Notes under the pieces: generated by a model | Told to the model about the DNA's origin: nothing | Database searches by the model: none | What the model saw: only the letters and a program-made list of their open reading frames with translations | Position numbers and translations under genes: made by a program | Shown here: positions 25,993 through 33,794 of the stretch, piece after piece | Layout: every line of letters begins with the position of its first letter | Position numbering within the stretch: position 1 is the first letter of the stretch | Assembly (NCBI GenBank): GCA_965246915.1 | Contig: CBDFGB010000029.1 | Coordinates: 124,001 to 188,000, forward strand | Length of the DNA stretch: 64,000 bases | Direction: 5' to 3' | Source of the DNA: CAVRQM01 sp965246915 | GTDB taxonomy: Bacteria > Pseudomonadota > Alphaproteobacteria > Acetobacterales > Acetobacteraceae

Positions 25993-27270
25993 TCAAAATA
26001 ACCCAACGCCGTTCGTGTGCGCCTGCCCGCCGCCGGTCAGGTCGATGGCGGCACGGAGCCTGGGGCCGATAAGGGTCGACGGCGTCACCTCCAATCCAGG
26101 GCAGATCACCTGGACCACGGGGATGCCGAAGCTCGGCTGGGTCAGGTCGACCGCGTAGAGGTCGAGGCGGCGGTCGGCGAGCCGTTCGACGATGATCCGC
26201 AGCGCGCGTTCAGGGTGGGTCTCGGTCTCGTCACCCATCGCGGCCGGTGCGACGGGACGCAGCAGGGGGCAGCGATGGCCGTCGAGTTCCTCGGATCGGC
26301 GCAGGTGCGCCCGGTCCGCAGGCCCGAGTGAGGCCACGCCGAGATGGGCGCGCTTGTGCGTCGCGAGGCGGGCCGCGAGTTCCATCTGGCAGAGCTCGAG
26401 CACCGCCGCCCGCGCCGCCGCGGACCGGGTCATGCGCGCGGCCACTCCGAACGCGACGCCGGCACCGTCTGGACGGCAGGACACCGCGACCACGCAAGGA
26501 ATGTTCAGATCCGAGGTGATGTCGAGGAGCCAGGTGGACCGAGCGCTGGCACCCTGGCGAAGCCGGCTCAGAGTATCGGCGGCCGCGTGCCCCGCGGGAT
26601 CGTCGTGCGGGATCGCCCGGGGCGGCATCCCGCCGCGCCACCACAGGCAGGCGGCGTCGCGCTCGATCGTCTCGAGCGCGCCATGCAGCGCCGCCGCCGC
26701 GAGTGTCGGGCCGGCGGCACATCCGAGGCTCAGCGGATACGGTGGCGGCGCGGCCCCCTCGCGCCGCAAGCACAGGTCCGCCGGCACGGGCACCGGTCGA
26801 GAGGTGGCGAGATGGCAGCCGTCAACCCACCACAGACAGGCCGACGGTTCGAGCCGATGCGTGAGCCGGATGGCGTGGGCACCCCCCGGCAGCCGCATCT
26901 GCGCCTCGCGGCTCGTCTCGACGACCGCCACCTGGCCGGACGGGAACTGCGAGAGGTATTCGACGCCCTCGCCGACGCAGCCCGAGAACGCCGCGGCTTC
27001 GGTCAGACCGACACCGCAGACGCCCGCCTCCGGCCCGCCGTGTCGCGGCCGCACACGTGCGCCGAACACCGCAAGACCCGGTGCGTCCGGGGCGTCGAGC
27101 CTGAAGAGGGACTCGAAATGCGATGCGGCGGCCAGCAGGCGGTCGCGGTCGCGCCGTGCCGCCAGGTCGGCGTGAGGCATCCCACTCCAGCCCAGCAAAT
27201 CCAGCAGGATCCGCGCGTCGGGATCGCCGGCGATCGTGGCGCTTGGCCGTTCGGCCTCGAGAGCCTGCAT
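25993..27270 (-). CDS. YcaO-domain protein, possible peptide-backbone modifying enzyme
   Basis: The 425-residue protein has the YcaO fold. An ATP-binding core has GCAAGPTLAAA followed by ALETIERDA near 198-206, where ETIER supplies metal ligands. LLDITSDLNIPCVV, then the ELCQME helix near 290-296 and VDLTQPSFGIPVVQV are also family motifs. YcaO enzymes activate peptide amides with ATP for azoline, thioamide or amidine formation. The protein ends in GVGLF, not the PxPxP tail of azoline cyclodehydratases, and no E1/ThiF-like or TfuA partner is adjacent. ATG 27270 has GAGGT upstream; GTG 27306 is the alternative. It is divergent from a haem peroxidase across 138 bases. Substrate unknown. Confidence 0.9.
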   Translation of the reverse strand: MQALEAERPSATIAGDPDARILLDLLGWSGMPHADLAARRDRDRLLAAASHFESLFRLDAPDAPGLAVFGARVRPRHGGPEAGVCGVGLTEAAAFSGCVGEGVEYLSQFPSGQVAVVETSREAQMRLPGGAHAIRLTHRLEPSACLWWVDGCHLATSRPVPVPADLCLRREGAAPPPYPLSLGCAAGPTLAAAALHGALETIERDAACLWWRGGMPPRAIPHDDPAGHAAADTLSRLRQGASARSTWLLDITSDLNIPCVVAVSCRPDGAGVAFGVAARMTRSAAARAAVLELCQMELAARLATHKRAHLGVASLGPADRAHLRRSEELDGHRCPLLRPVAPAAMGDETETHPERALRIIVERLADRRLDLYAVDLTQPSFGIPVVQVICPGLEVTPSTLIGPRLRAAIDLTGGGQAHTNGVGLF

Positions 27271-27408
27271 GGTGACCTCGCAATGGCTGCGAGTATCAGA
27301 TGGCACGTCCGGTCGACCGATGCGACCGCCGAAGAAACGGGAATCACGTTTCGCTCACGCTCGTCGTGTGAATGTCACCCCGCCGCAAACGAGCTGAGAG
27401 AGAAGAAC
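27271..27408. promoter_or_regulatory. Divergent control region between the YcaO and peroxidase genes
   Basis: The 138-base gap must carry the promoters of both divergent genes. It holds a 6-bp inverted repeat, GAAACG and CGTTTC separated by 7 bases (about 27336-27354), which is a plausible operator. The binding regulator is unknown; the BTAD-TPR regulator encoded nearby is a candidate. No clear -35/-10 pair was identified. Confidence 0.35.
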
Positions 27409-29151
27409 ATGGCTATCCATGGGGGCGGCTTTGCCTCGCAACCGCAGCGCCGCCCGATCGCCGTTCGTTGCACCGGCTCGGTGGGCAACAGCCCGCCCGG
27501 GCCGCAAACCCCCCTGACCGGACCGACGCGCCCCGCCGGCGTCTGCCCGGCGATCGAGGATGGAGCTGGATTTCGGCATTTCCTGCGGCCGCCGGAGGAC
27601 CATGAGCGGTGCCGTTTCTTCCTCGATCCAAAGCAGCCGGTGCCGGGGTCGCAGGTTCGCGGAACGCTGAGCCGCCTCGTGAAACACATGCGATCGGCCC
27701 CTCTGGGCGGCGATCATGGTCGCGACAATCCGGACATTCCCTCCGGATATACCTACCTGCTGCAATTCGTGGCGCATGACCTGGTGCAGAGTTCGGTCGC
27801 GCTATCGACGGATCAGCGGTTCGGGTCGGGCGTGCGAAATCTGCGGCGTTCATTGTTGCAACTCGACACACTTTATGGCGGCGGCCCGATGGTCACGCCG
27901 CTCATCTACGCGATCGACGAGCCGACGCAGCAAACCCGCACTCGATTCCGGATCGGGCGGATGCGTGGCGACGGGGCGGCCCAGGATGGCCAGATCGCCA
28001 GCGGACCGCGTCGCGACATCGCCCGTGCGCAGGGCGAGGGACCCGGCGGCGAAGCCCTAGCCGGCGCGTCGGAGGCGCTCGTCGCCGACCGTCGCAATGA
28101 CGATCAGGCGATCGTTTCCCAGCTGACAGTCGTCTTCAAGTTCCTCCACAATGCGATCCTGATGCTTCTGCCGCCTCCGCCGCCCAACGATCCCTTCCCG
28201 GAGAGCACCGCCACCCGCCGTTTCCTCTGCGCCCGCGAGGCCACGACCCTCATCTACCGCCGGGTGATCCGTCACGACCTGCTTCGCCGCCTCCTGCAAC
28301 CCTCGATCTTCGAACGTTACCGGAGCGGCACCGGTCCGTTCCTCGACCCGGGTGACGAGGGAATGCCGCTCGAATTCTCCCATGCCGCATTTCGGATCGG
28401 ACACGCGATGATACGCGATGGCTATGTGTTCAATCGTGCCAATGCGGCAGGAACGTCGCTGGAAGCGGTTCTGACGCGCTCCTCCGGCCGAGCGCCACAG
28501 GATATGCCGCTCGATCGGAGCTGGATCGTGCAATGGTCGGGCTTTTTCGACCTGGGCACCGTTCCAGCCAATCTGAGCCAGCGTATCGCTCCCCTCTACA
28601 GCAGCGGTTTGTCGAGCGAGGAGATATTTCCCCATGTCGACGAGACTCAGGAACTCGGTCTGGCCTACCGCGACCTCATCAGCGCCGCAGCGTCGGGACT
28701 TTGGTCGGTGGGCAGTCTCATCGATGCGATCAGGCTTGCGGCTGCGGACGCGCTCGACGGCGCGCCGCTGCTCACCGACGCCGATGCGCGCCACGATGCC
28801 GTGGCACAATGGCTGGCCGCGTCGATCCACGGTCCAATCCTCTCCCCCAGCCAGGCGGCCGCACTCGCGGCTGATCCGCCCCTGGCGTTCTTCATCCCGT
28901 TCGAGGCAGCACAGCAAGCCGCTGGAACCCGACTCGGCACGCTCGGATCGCTGATCGTGGCGGAGGTCATGTTCCGGGCACTCGGCCCCGACCCGCAAGG
29001 GACGCTGTTCGAAAACCTCGTGACGCTGTCCAGGACGCATCTCAACGAGGCGTTCACGAAGGCGGTGCCCGACATCCTGGATATGTCGAGCCTGATCAAG
29101 TTCGTGGCCGACGAAGCCGGGCTGACGCAAGCGTCACCGGCCTTCGTCTGA
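27409..29151 (+). CDS. Animal-type haem peroxidase family protein
   Basis: A 580-residue member of the peroxidase-cyclooxygenase superfamily (bacterial peroxinectin-like). The distal His is His123 in LQFVAHDLVQSS, a helix resembling the conserved distal site, and the proximal ligand is His332 in AAFRIGHAMI. LTVVFKFLHNAIL, then EATTLIYRRVI near the middle, and EIFPHVDE match the family scaffold. It has no signal peptide and starts with a Gly/Pro/Arg-rich extension of about 80 residues. Substrate unknown. ATG 27409 has a GAGAGAGAAG purine run upstream; an in-frame ATG at 27283 would add 42 residues. It is followed by the 139-aa gene and opposed to the YcaO gene. Confidence 0.88.
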   Translation: MAIHGGGFASQPQRRPIAVRCTGSVGNSPPGPQTPLTGPTRPAGVCPAIEDGAGFRHFLRPPEDHERCRFFLDPKQPVPGSQVRGTLSRLVKHMRSAPLGGDHGRDNPDIPSGYTYLLQFVAHDLVQSSVALSTDQRFGSGVRNLRRSLLQLDTLYGGGPMVTPLIYAIDEPTQQTRTRFRIGRMRGDGAAQDGQIASGPRRDIARAQGEGPGGEALAGASEALVADRRNDDQAIVSQLTVVFKFLHNAILMLLPPPPPNDPFPESTATRRFLCAREATTLIYRRVIRHDLLRRLLQPSIFERYRSGTGPFLDPGDEGMPLEFSHAAFRIGHAMIRDGYVFNRANAAGTSLEAVLTRSSGRAPQDMPLDRSWIVQWSGFFDLGTVPANLSQRIAPLYSSGLSSEEIFPHVDETQELGLAYRDLISAAASGLWSVGSLIDAIRLAAADALDGAPLLTDADARHDAVAQWLAASIHGPILSPSQAAALAADPPLAFFIPFEAAQQAAGTRLGTLGSLIVAEVMFRALGPDPQGTLFENLVTLSRTHLNEAFTKAVPDILDMSSLIKFVADEAGLTQASPAFV

Positions 29152-29189
29152 CCGCGGATACGTTCCATAACCTGACAAGGAGAAGCGTG

Positions 29190-29609
29190 ATGTCTGAGAC
29201 CCTTCCGATCGCCCGTATCGAGATCAAAAACTTCCAGCGCTGGGGCCGGCTGGTCAAGACCTGGTCCACCGGTGTCAACCACATCGGCGACAACGAAAAC
29301 TATCCAGTGCCCACCACGATCGCCGAGTTCAAGCGCCAGTTGACGCTTGCCGGCGCCGAAGCCACCGTTCCGGACGGCTACGAGACGATTCAGGTTGTGC
29401 AGGGCGATCTCAAAAACCTGTGCATCCGACTGCCGCCGAAAGTCATGATCGAAGCCGCCGAGCACGAACTGGCAACCGATCCGGCCGGCTATCCTCTGCC
29501 GTGGTTCTACAGTCAATTTGCTTTCGAGGGGAAGGAGCCGAAAGTCGTGGACAAGATGCATTTCCACGACATGCGCATCGGCGACTATACGATCAGCAAC
29601 TGCCGCTGA
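29190..29609 (+). CDS. 139-aa protein of unknown function paired with the peroxidase
   Basis: I do not recognise this protein. It is 139 residues, soluble, mixed alpha/beta by eye, with no signal peptide. It has a Trp-rich start (FQRWGRLVKTW), a RLPPKVMIEAAEHELATDP segment in the middle, and a C-terminal half containing KMHFHDMRIGD and a final SNCR. The only two Cys are at about 76 and 138. AAGGAG lies 6 nt upstream of ATG 29190, so it is clearly translated. It sits 38 bases after the peroxidase stop in the same direction, so one transcript is likely. It could be a partner, a substrate or a leader-bearing precursor; only position supports any of these. Confidence 0.7.
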   Translation: MSETLPIARIEIKNFQRWGRLVKTWSTGVNHIGDNENYPVPTTIAEFKRQLTLAGAEATVPDGYETIQVVQGDLKNLCIRLPPKVMIEAAEHELATDPAGYPLPWFYSQFAFEGKEPKVVDKMHFHDMRIGDYTISNCR

Positions 29610-29616
29610 CCGGTCG

Positions 29617-31599
29617 CTACCAGTCGTTGTGGCGAATTCCGGCGTCGGGGATTCCGGCGCCGGTCACGCCTACCCGTAGTCTCTCCCAGTTCGCGGCATC
29701 GCGGATCGGGTAGAGATGCAGCAGCCAGCGGCCGATCGCCGCTTCGTTGGGCGCCATCGCGCCGAACCAACGCTGGCGGGTGCCCACGATGAAACGTGCC
29801 GCGTCAACCCGTGCCTCGTCGAGGCGGCCGAGATGAAACAGTGATGCCGCGCGCCACGCCGGCATGGTGCGGATCACGTCCTGCGTACGATCCGTGGCGT
29901 CGATCGTGCCTTCGTAGTCGCCGGCCAGGAACAGGATGCTGACATGATAGGCCCAATGCGCCGTCGTCGGCGACAGCGACATCTCAAGCGACTGCCGGGC
30001 GAGATCCAGGGCGCGGTCGAGTTCGCCGTAGAAGGCGTTGAACAGCGCGGTCGACATCAGTGTCCAGGAATCGTTGGGATTTAGACCGGCCGCCAGTTCC
30101 ATATGAATCGCCGCCTGCGGAAACAGTTTCGCCATGGCGTAGCTCCATCCCAAACAGAGCTGGGCCCGCGAATCCGTCGGATCCACCTCGACGGCGCGGC
30201 GGGCGATGTCCAGCGTTCCGGTGGCCTTGCGCGCGTCACGAAAAATGCCCGGGTGTGCGATATGAATGGAATTGTTCATTTCGGCCTGGCTGCTGAAGGC
30301 CAGCGAGAAATTCGGTGCCTCGGCCGCGGCCTCGGCGAAGAGCTGTCCGGCGCGGCTCCACACATCGGGATCGAAACGGGCCAGCATCGCCTGACCGCGC
30401 AGCCATTTGTCGTAAACCGTCAGCGACACGTCGGGTTCGTGCGACAGCCGGGCGAGCCGCTCTGCCGAGAGCTGCACGTTGAGTGTCATCGCGATGCGGC
30501 GGACGACGCGTTGCTGCACCTCGAACCAGCCGTTCAGGGCCAGCTCGAACCGCTCGCTCCAGATATACAGGCCGGTGTCCACCTCCCGCAGCGTGAGCGC
30601 GAGGTAGACGATGCTGCCAAGTTGGCCGGCCGCGGCGGCCAACTGATACCGGCCGGAGACGTCGGCCCGCGCGACCCGGGGGGTGGCCTCTCCTGGGTGT
30701 CCTTCGAGTACAAACCATTCCCGAAAGCGCACGAGGCAGGCGATGAGATTGCGCCGAAAGCCGTCCACGAGATGGACGCGCGCCGAATCGATGCTTTGCA
30801 GGACGAACGACTCCACCGTCAGCGCGACCTTCGTGGGCCGCGCGGGTGCCGGGGCAGCGGCGCGCGTGTCGGTCGCGGACGAGGGCTCGAACAATCCCAT
30901 CTTGATCCGCGCCGCCAAGTCCTGGGTCGCCAGCGACGGCTCGGAATCGTATTCGTCTCCGAGCAGTCGCCACAGCGTATCGTAGGCGCGGACCGCCCCC
31001 GCCAGGTCGCCGTCTTCGGCGCGGCCGCGCATCACGCACCGGCACGCCTCCTCGTGCGTCGGATCTATGCCCAGCAGCGCCTCGCAGATGCGCCGCCGCG
31101 CCCCGGACGCGACATCCGGGCGACGTAGCCCGTCCTCCAACTGGCGCAGGATCGAATCATGGATCATCTGCCGTTGCGCGCGGGCCCACTGGGCGAACGC
31201 CGGGTCCGCGTCCACGAGATCCTGCAGGAAGGAGTCCATGATGTTACGCTGAGCGAGGAGCTCGTGGTGCACCTCGCCGTCCACGCCGTGACGCAGGACC
31301 GCATTCACATCAACAACGACCGTTCGGCTGTCGAGCGCCAGGGTTTCGCGCGGAGTGGCAAGGCCCTTGTAGCCCGCCGCCGACAGTCCGTCGCGCAACT
31401 CGCGCAAGGTCTGACGCAGGGAGGCGCGTGCCTTGTCCTCGGACGACTCGCTCCAGAGCAGGCCAACAAGACGCTCGCGGGTCTCTCGGCCGCTCTTGCT
31501 GAGCGCCAGATAGGCCAGGACGGCGCGCGCCTTCCGGCTCCTCAGGTTGACGGACACGCCACCCACCGTCGCGTGCAGCGGGCCGAGCACGCTGATCAT
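29617..31599 (-). CDS. SARP-like regulator with BTAD, TolB-like and TPR regions
   Basis: A regulator of about 660 residues. It begins with a winged-helix fold starting near ISVLGPLHA and RSRKARAVLAYLAL, joined to a BTAD region (RLVGLLWSE, then helical TPR-like repeats to about residue 235). A TolB-like segment with GFRRNLIACLVRFREW and LALTLREVDTGLYIWSERFE follows, then C-terminal TPR repeats ending near residue 650. The architecture is typical of CadC/SARP-type activators that control nearby clusters. No membrane segment is seen. The start is uncertain: ATG 31599 begins at the conserved domain, while ATG 31647 or 31683 would add an unalignable N-terminus. It converges on the 139-aa gene, 7 bases apart. 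Confidence 0.85.
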   Translation of the reverse strand: MISVLGPLHATVGGVSVNLRSRKARAVLAYLALSKSGRETRERLVGLLWSESSEDKARASLRQTLRELRDGLSAAGYKGLATPRETLALDSRTVVVDVNAVLRHGVDGEVHHELLAQRNIMDSFLQDLVDADPAFAQWARAQRQMIHDSILRQLEDGLRRPDVASGARRRICEALLGIDPTHEEACRCVMRGRAEDGDLAGAVRAYDTLWRLLGDEYDSEPSLATQDLAARIKMGLFEPSSATDTRAAAPAPARPTKVALTVESFVLQSIDSARVHLVDGFRRNLIACLVRFREWFVLEGHPGEATPRVARADVSGRYQLAAAAGQLGSIVYLALTLREVDTGLYIWSERFELALNGWFEVQQRVVRRIAMTLNVQLSAERLARLSHEPDVSLTVYDKWLRGQAMLARFDPDVWSRAGQLFAEAAAEAPNFSLAFSSQAEMNNSIHIAHPGIFRDARKATGTLDIARRAVEVDPTDSRAQLCLGWSYAMAKLFPQAAIHMELAAGLNPNDSWTLMSTALFNAFYGELDRALDLARQSLEMSLSPTTAHWAYHVSILFLAGDYEGTIDATDRTQDVIRTMPAWRAASLFHLGRLDEARVDAARFIVGTRQRWFGAMAPNEAAIGRWLLHLYPIRDAANWERLRVGVTGAGIPDAGIRHNDW

Positions 31600-31900
31600 C
31601 AGAACGGCGTCCGCCCCGGTCTCCTGCGACGCCGCGGCGAGGGCCATGGTGGCCCCGATGGCGGAGAGGGCGGTGCCCCGCATGACTATCGCGGCGTTCT
31701 TGCCGACGAGGGACGGCCTCGGGGGGTGCCAATTCGACACGACAGCGACACAGATCGTCGAATCGGCGCGCGAATGCCACCGCCGCACAAGGCCGGCAGA
31801 TCGCTCGCGAAGTCCGCGGTGCCCAACGTCGCTGTCATTTCTTTCCCGCCAGGGACCTGGCTATCACGACTCTTTGCCTTGGGTAAAGGATCGACTTCGG
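31600..31900. other. Intergenic region between divergent regulator and DUF218 genes
   Basis: About 300 bases. If the regulator starts at an upstream ATG (31647 or 31683), part of this is coding. I see no clear promoter, operator or RNA structure. The segment AAAGGA (about 31885-31890) could serve as ribosome binding site for the DUF218 gene. Confidence 0.4.
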
Positions 31901-32785
31901 ATGGACACGACGGCGGTCCGAACCGCGCGCGTGTTCGGTATGATCGCGGCAGGCCGAGGTTGGCGGCGGGTCGGGCGTGGGCCATTCTGCGTCGTGACCT
32001 TCCTCCTGTCGAAGCTCTTGTGGGCCATCCTCCGGCCCGGCTCGCTGCTGCTGCTCCTCGCCTGGGCCGGGCTGTGCCTCGCGTGGCTGTCGCGCCGCCG
32101 CCTCGGGCATGCGCTGATCGCTCTAGGTCTGAGCGGATACCTCGCCATCCTGATCCTGCCGATCGATCAGTGGCTGCTCGCCCCGCTGGAAGAGCGGTTC
32201 CAAAAGCCCGATCCGGCACCCGCCCACGTCGACGGAATCATCGTCCTCGGCGGCGTGATCGACAGCGCGATCAGCGCCGATCGCGGCGCGCCGGCGCTGA
32301 GCGCGTCGGCCGAGCGGATCACCGACGCGGTCATTCTCGCGAAACGCTACCCCGACGCGAAAATCGTCTTTACTGGCGGCAACGGCGACCTCATGCCGAT
32401 CGCGCCCACCGAGGCGGATTACGCGAAAACCCTGCTGGTGGCCCTCGGCGTCGATTCGGGGCGCATCACCCTGGAGGGGGCGTCGCGAAATACGGTCGAG
32501 AACGCGGTATTCACCCGCGACCTCGTCCATCCCCAGCCGGGCCAGACCTGGCTTCTGGTCACATCGGCCAGCCATATGCCGCGTTCGGTGGGCATCTTTC
32601 GCCAGGTAGGTTGGCCCGTGGTGGCGTGGCCGGTCGGCTACAAATCCGGCCACTCGATGGAGGTGCAATACACGCGGCAATTCGGCGACAAGATTGCACA
32701 GCTGGAGTGGGCGGTGCATGAGTGGGTGGGACTGCTTGCATACCGGCTGCTTGGCCGCACGGACGCTCTGTTTCCGGCGCCGTAA
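31901..32785 (+). CDS. DUF218 (YdcF/ElyC) family membrane protein
   Basis: A protein of about 294 residues with two N-terminal hydrophobic helices and a DUF218 domain: DGIIVLGGV, VFTGGNGDL, SRNTVENAVF and LVTSASHMPRSVGIF are the family motifs. E. coli ElyC, a member, affects peptidoglycan and undecaprenyl-phosphate use. ATG 31901 has AAAGGA about 10 nt upstream; GTG 31994, which begins directly at a VTFLLSKLLWAILRPG helix, is an equally good start and would give 263 residues. It is divergent from the SARP-like regulator and probably not part of that cluster. Confidence 0.85.
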   Translation: MDTTAVRTARVFGMIAAGRGWRRVGRGPFCVVTFLLSKLLWAILRPGSLLLLLAWAGLCLAWLSRRRLGHALIALGLSGYLAILILPIDQWLLAPLEERFQKPDPAPAHVDGIIVLGGVIDSAISADRGAPALSASAERITDAVILAKRYPDAKIVFTGGNGDLMPIAPTEADYAKTLLVALGVDSGRITLEGASRNTVENAVFTRDLVHPQPGQTWLLVTSASHMPRSVGIFRQVGWPVVAWPVGYKSGHSMEVQYTRQFGDKIAQLEWAVHEWVGLLAYRLLGRTDALFPAP

Positions 32786-33114
32786 CTACCCATCGAAGCC
32801 GCTCAAATAGCCGGCAAAACCCCCAGCATCGTCTCGGCCGGGCCCGACCCGGCGAGCCTGCCGAGCACTCCGGCGGCGATCGCGACGCTTGGGGTGACCG
32901 GGTCAAGGCTGATCATCACGATATGGCGATGGATCGAGGCCTGCCGTCGCCCTGAAGGCGTACGAGATCGCGGCGGTGGAAGCGTGGAACAGGAGGTATC
33001 GGGTGGGGGTAAGGCGGTCGGGTGGCGTCTCGCGGTTCGATGCGAAAGCTCTACCCCCACCCCAGCCCTCCCCGTTGTGGGGAGGGACCGGGTGGGGGTC
33101 GACGCATCGAAAAA
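32786..33114. other. Gene-free stretch of about 330 bases with a G/C palindrome
   Basis: I see no supported gene. Frames on both strands are short and low-complexity. At 33001-33013 a GGGTGGGGGT motif occurs, and from 33051 a larger palindrome contains the same motif, so the stretch looks like a home for repeat-type elements. The palindrome is listed separately. Confidence 0.6.
33051..33100. repeat. Palindromic C-rich/G-rich intergenic repeat
   Basis: The left arm (33051-33073, CTACCCCCACCCC then AGCCCTCCCC) pairs with the right arm (33079-33099, GGGGAGGGACC then GGGTGGGGGT) around a short GTTGT loop. This is the shape of dispersed REP-like elements common in high-GC proteobacterial intergenic DNA. 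It could act as a transcription terminator for the gene pair on either side. A weaker, degenerate form occurs near 19005-19060. Confidence 0.6.
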
Positions 33115-33689
33115 CTACCCCCTCGTCTTCACCGCGTAGGCCGCCACCCGCTCACCCAGCAGCCGCGCCGTTTCCAGATCGCCCGCGTTCGGAAATTCGT
33201 CGGGGCTGCTGTCGGATGGGGAGACCGAAAGCGCGCCCGCAAAACCGCCGACGTAGTTCACGTCGCCGTGCTTGGCCGCTTTGGTGTTGGCGGGCATCAG
33301 GCCGATGCCGATCCATATCATGCTTTGTTGCATCGCCAGCGTCACGAAATAGCCGATCGTGTTGAACTTGTCGCCGTTCATCGTGGCCGAGTTGGTGAAT
33401 CCGGCCCCAATCTTGTCCTTCCACGCCTGCCCGAACCAAGGCTTGCTGCTGGCATCGGCGAATTTCTTGAATTGCCAAGATGGGCCGCCCATGTACGTGG
33501 GCGAGCCGAAAATGATTGCGTCAGCCGCCGCCAGCGTGTCCCACGCCGCCTCGGGAAGATCGCCCTCCGCGCTGATCGTAAGCGTTTCGCACTGCGCGCC
33601 GGAGACGCCCGCCGCGCCCTTGTGCACCGCTTCGGCCTGCTTGGCCGTGTGTCGTAGCCGGAATGATAGACGATCGCGATTTTCGCCAT
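33115..33689 (-). pseudogene. WrbA/flavodoxin-like oxidoreductase with a frameshift
   Basis: Reading from ATG 33689 the N-terminus is MAKIAIVYHSGYDT, a flavodoxin first strand, but the downstream body (HTAKQAEAVHKGAAG, then GSPTYMGGPSWQFKKF and the C-terminal TARLLGERVAAY) is in another frame. The switch is at about 33645-33656, where one base is missing in the FMN phosphate loop relative to SGYGHT expected for the family. Otherwise the 190-residue body is intact to the stop at 33115. Family members reduce quinones with NAD(P)H. Either this is a recent pseudogene or a sequencing or assembly error; the sequence alone cannot tell. Confidence 0.8.
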
Positions 33690-33794
33690 GAACGACTCCT
33701 GATGATGTTGACTGAGGCTTACGGCACGCGGCGGGGCAGCGACATTCACGCGTCACTTATATACCTCATGCCGCGCGTCCGAACGGATCCTTGG

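Noticed and set aside
27283..27411. In-frame ATG adding 42 residues, including a Ser/Thr/Cys-rich stretch, to the peroxidase N-terminus.
   Set aside because: The family-like start and a purine-rich site precede ATG 27409. The extension would also fill the divergent control region. It remains possible that a small peptide is encoded there.
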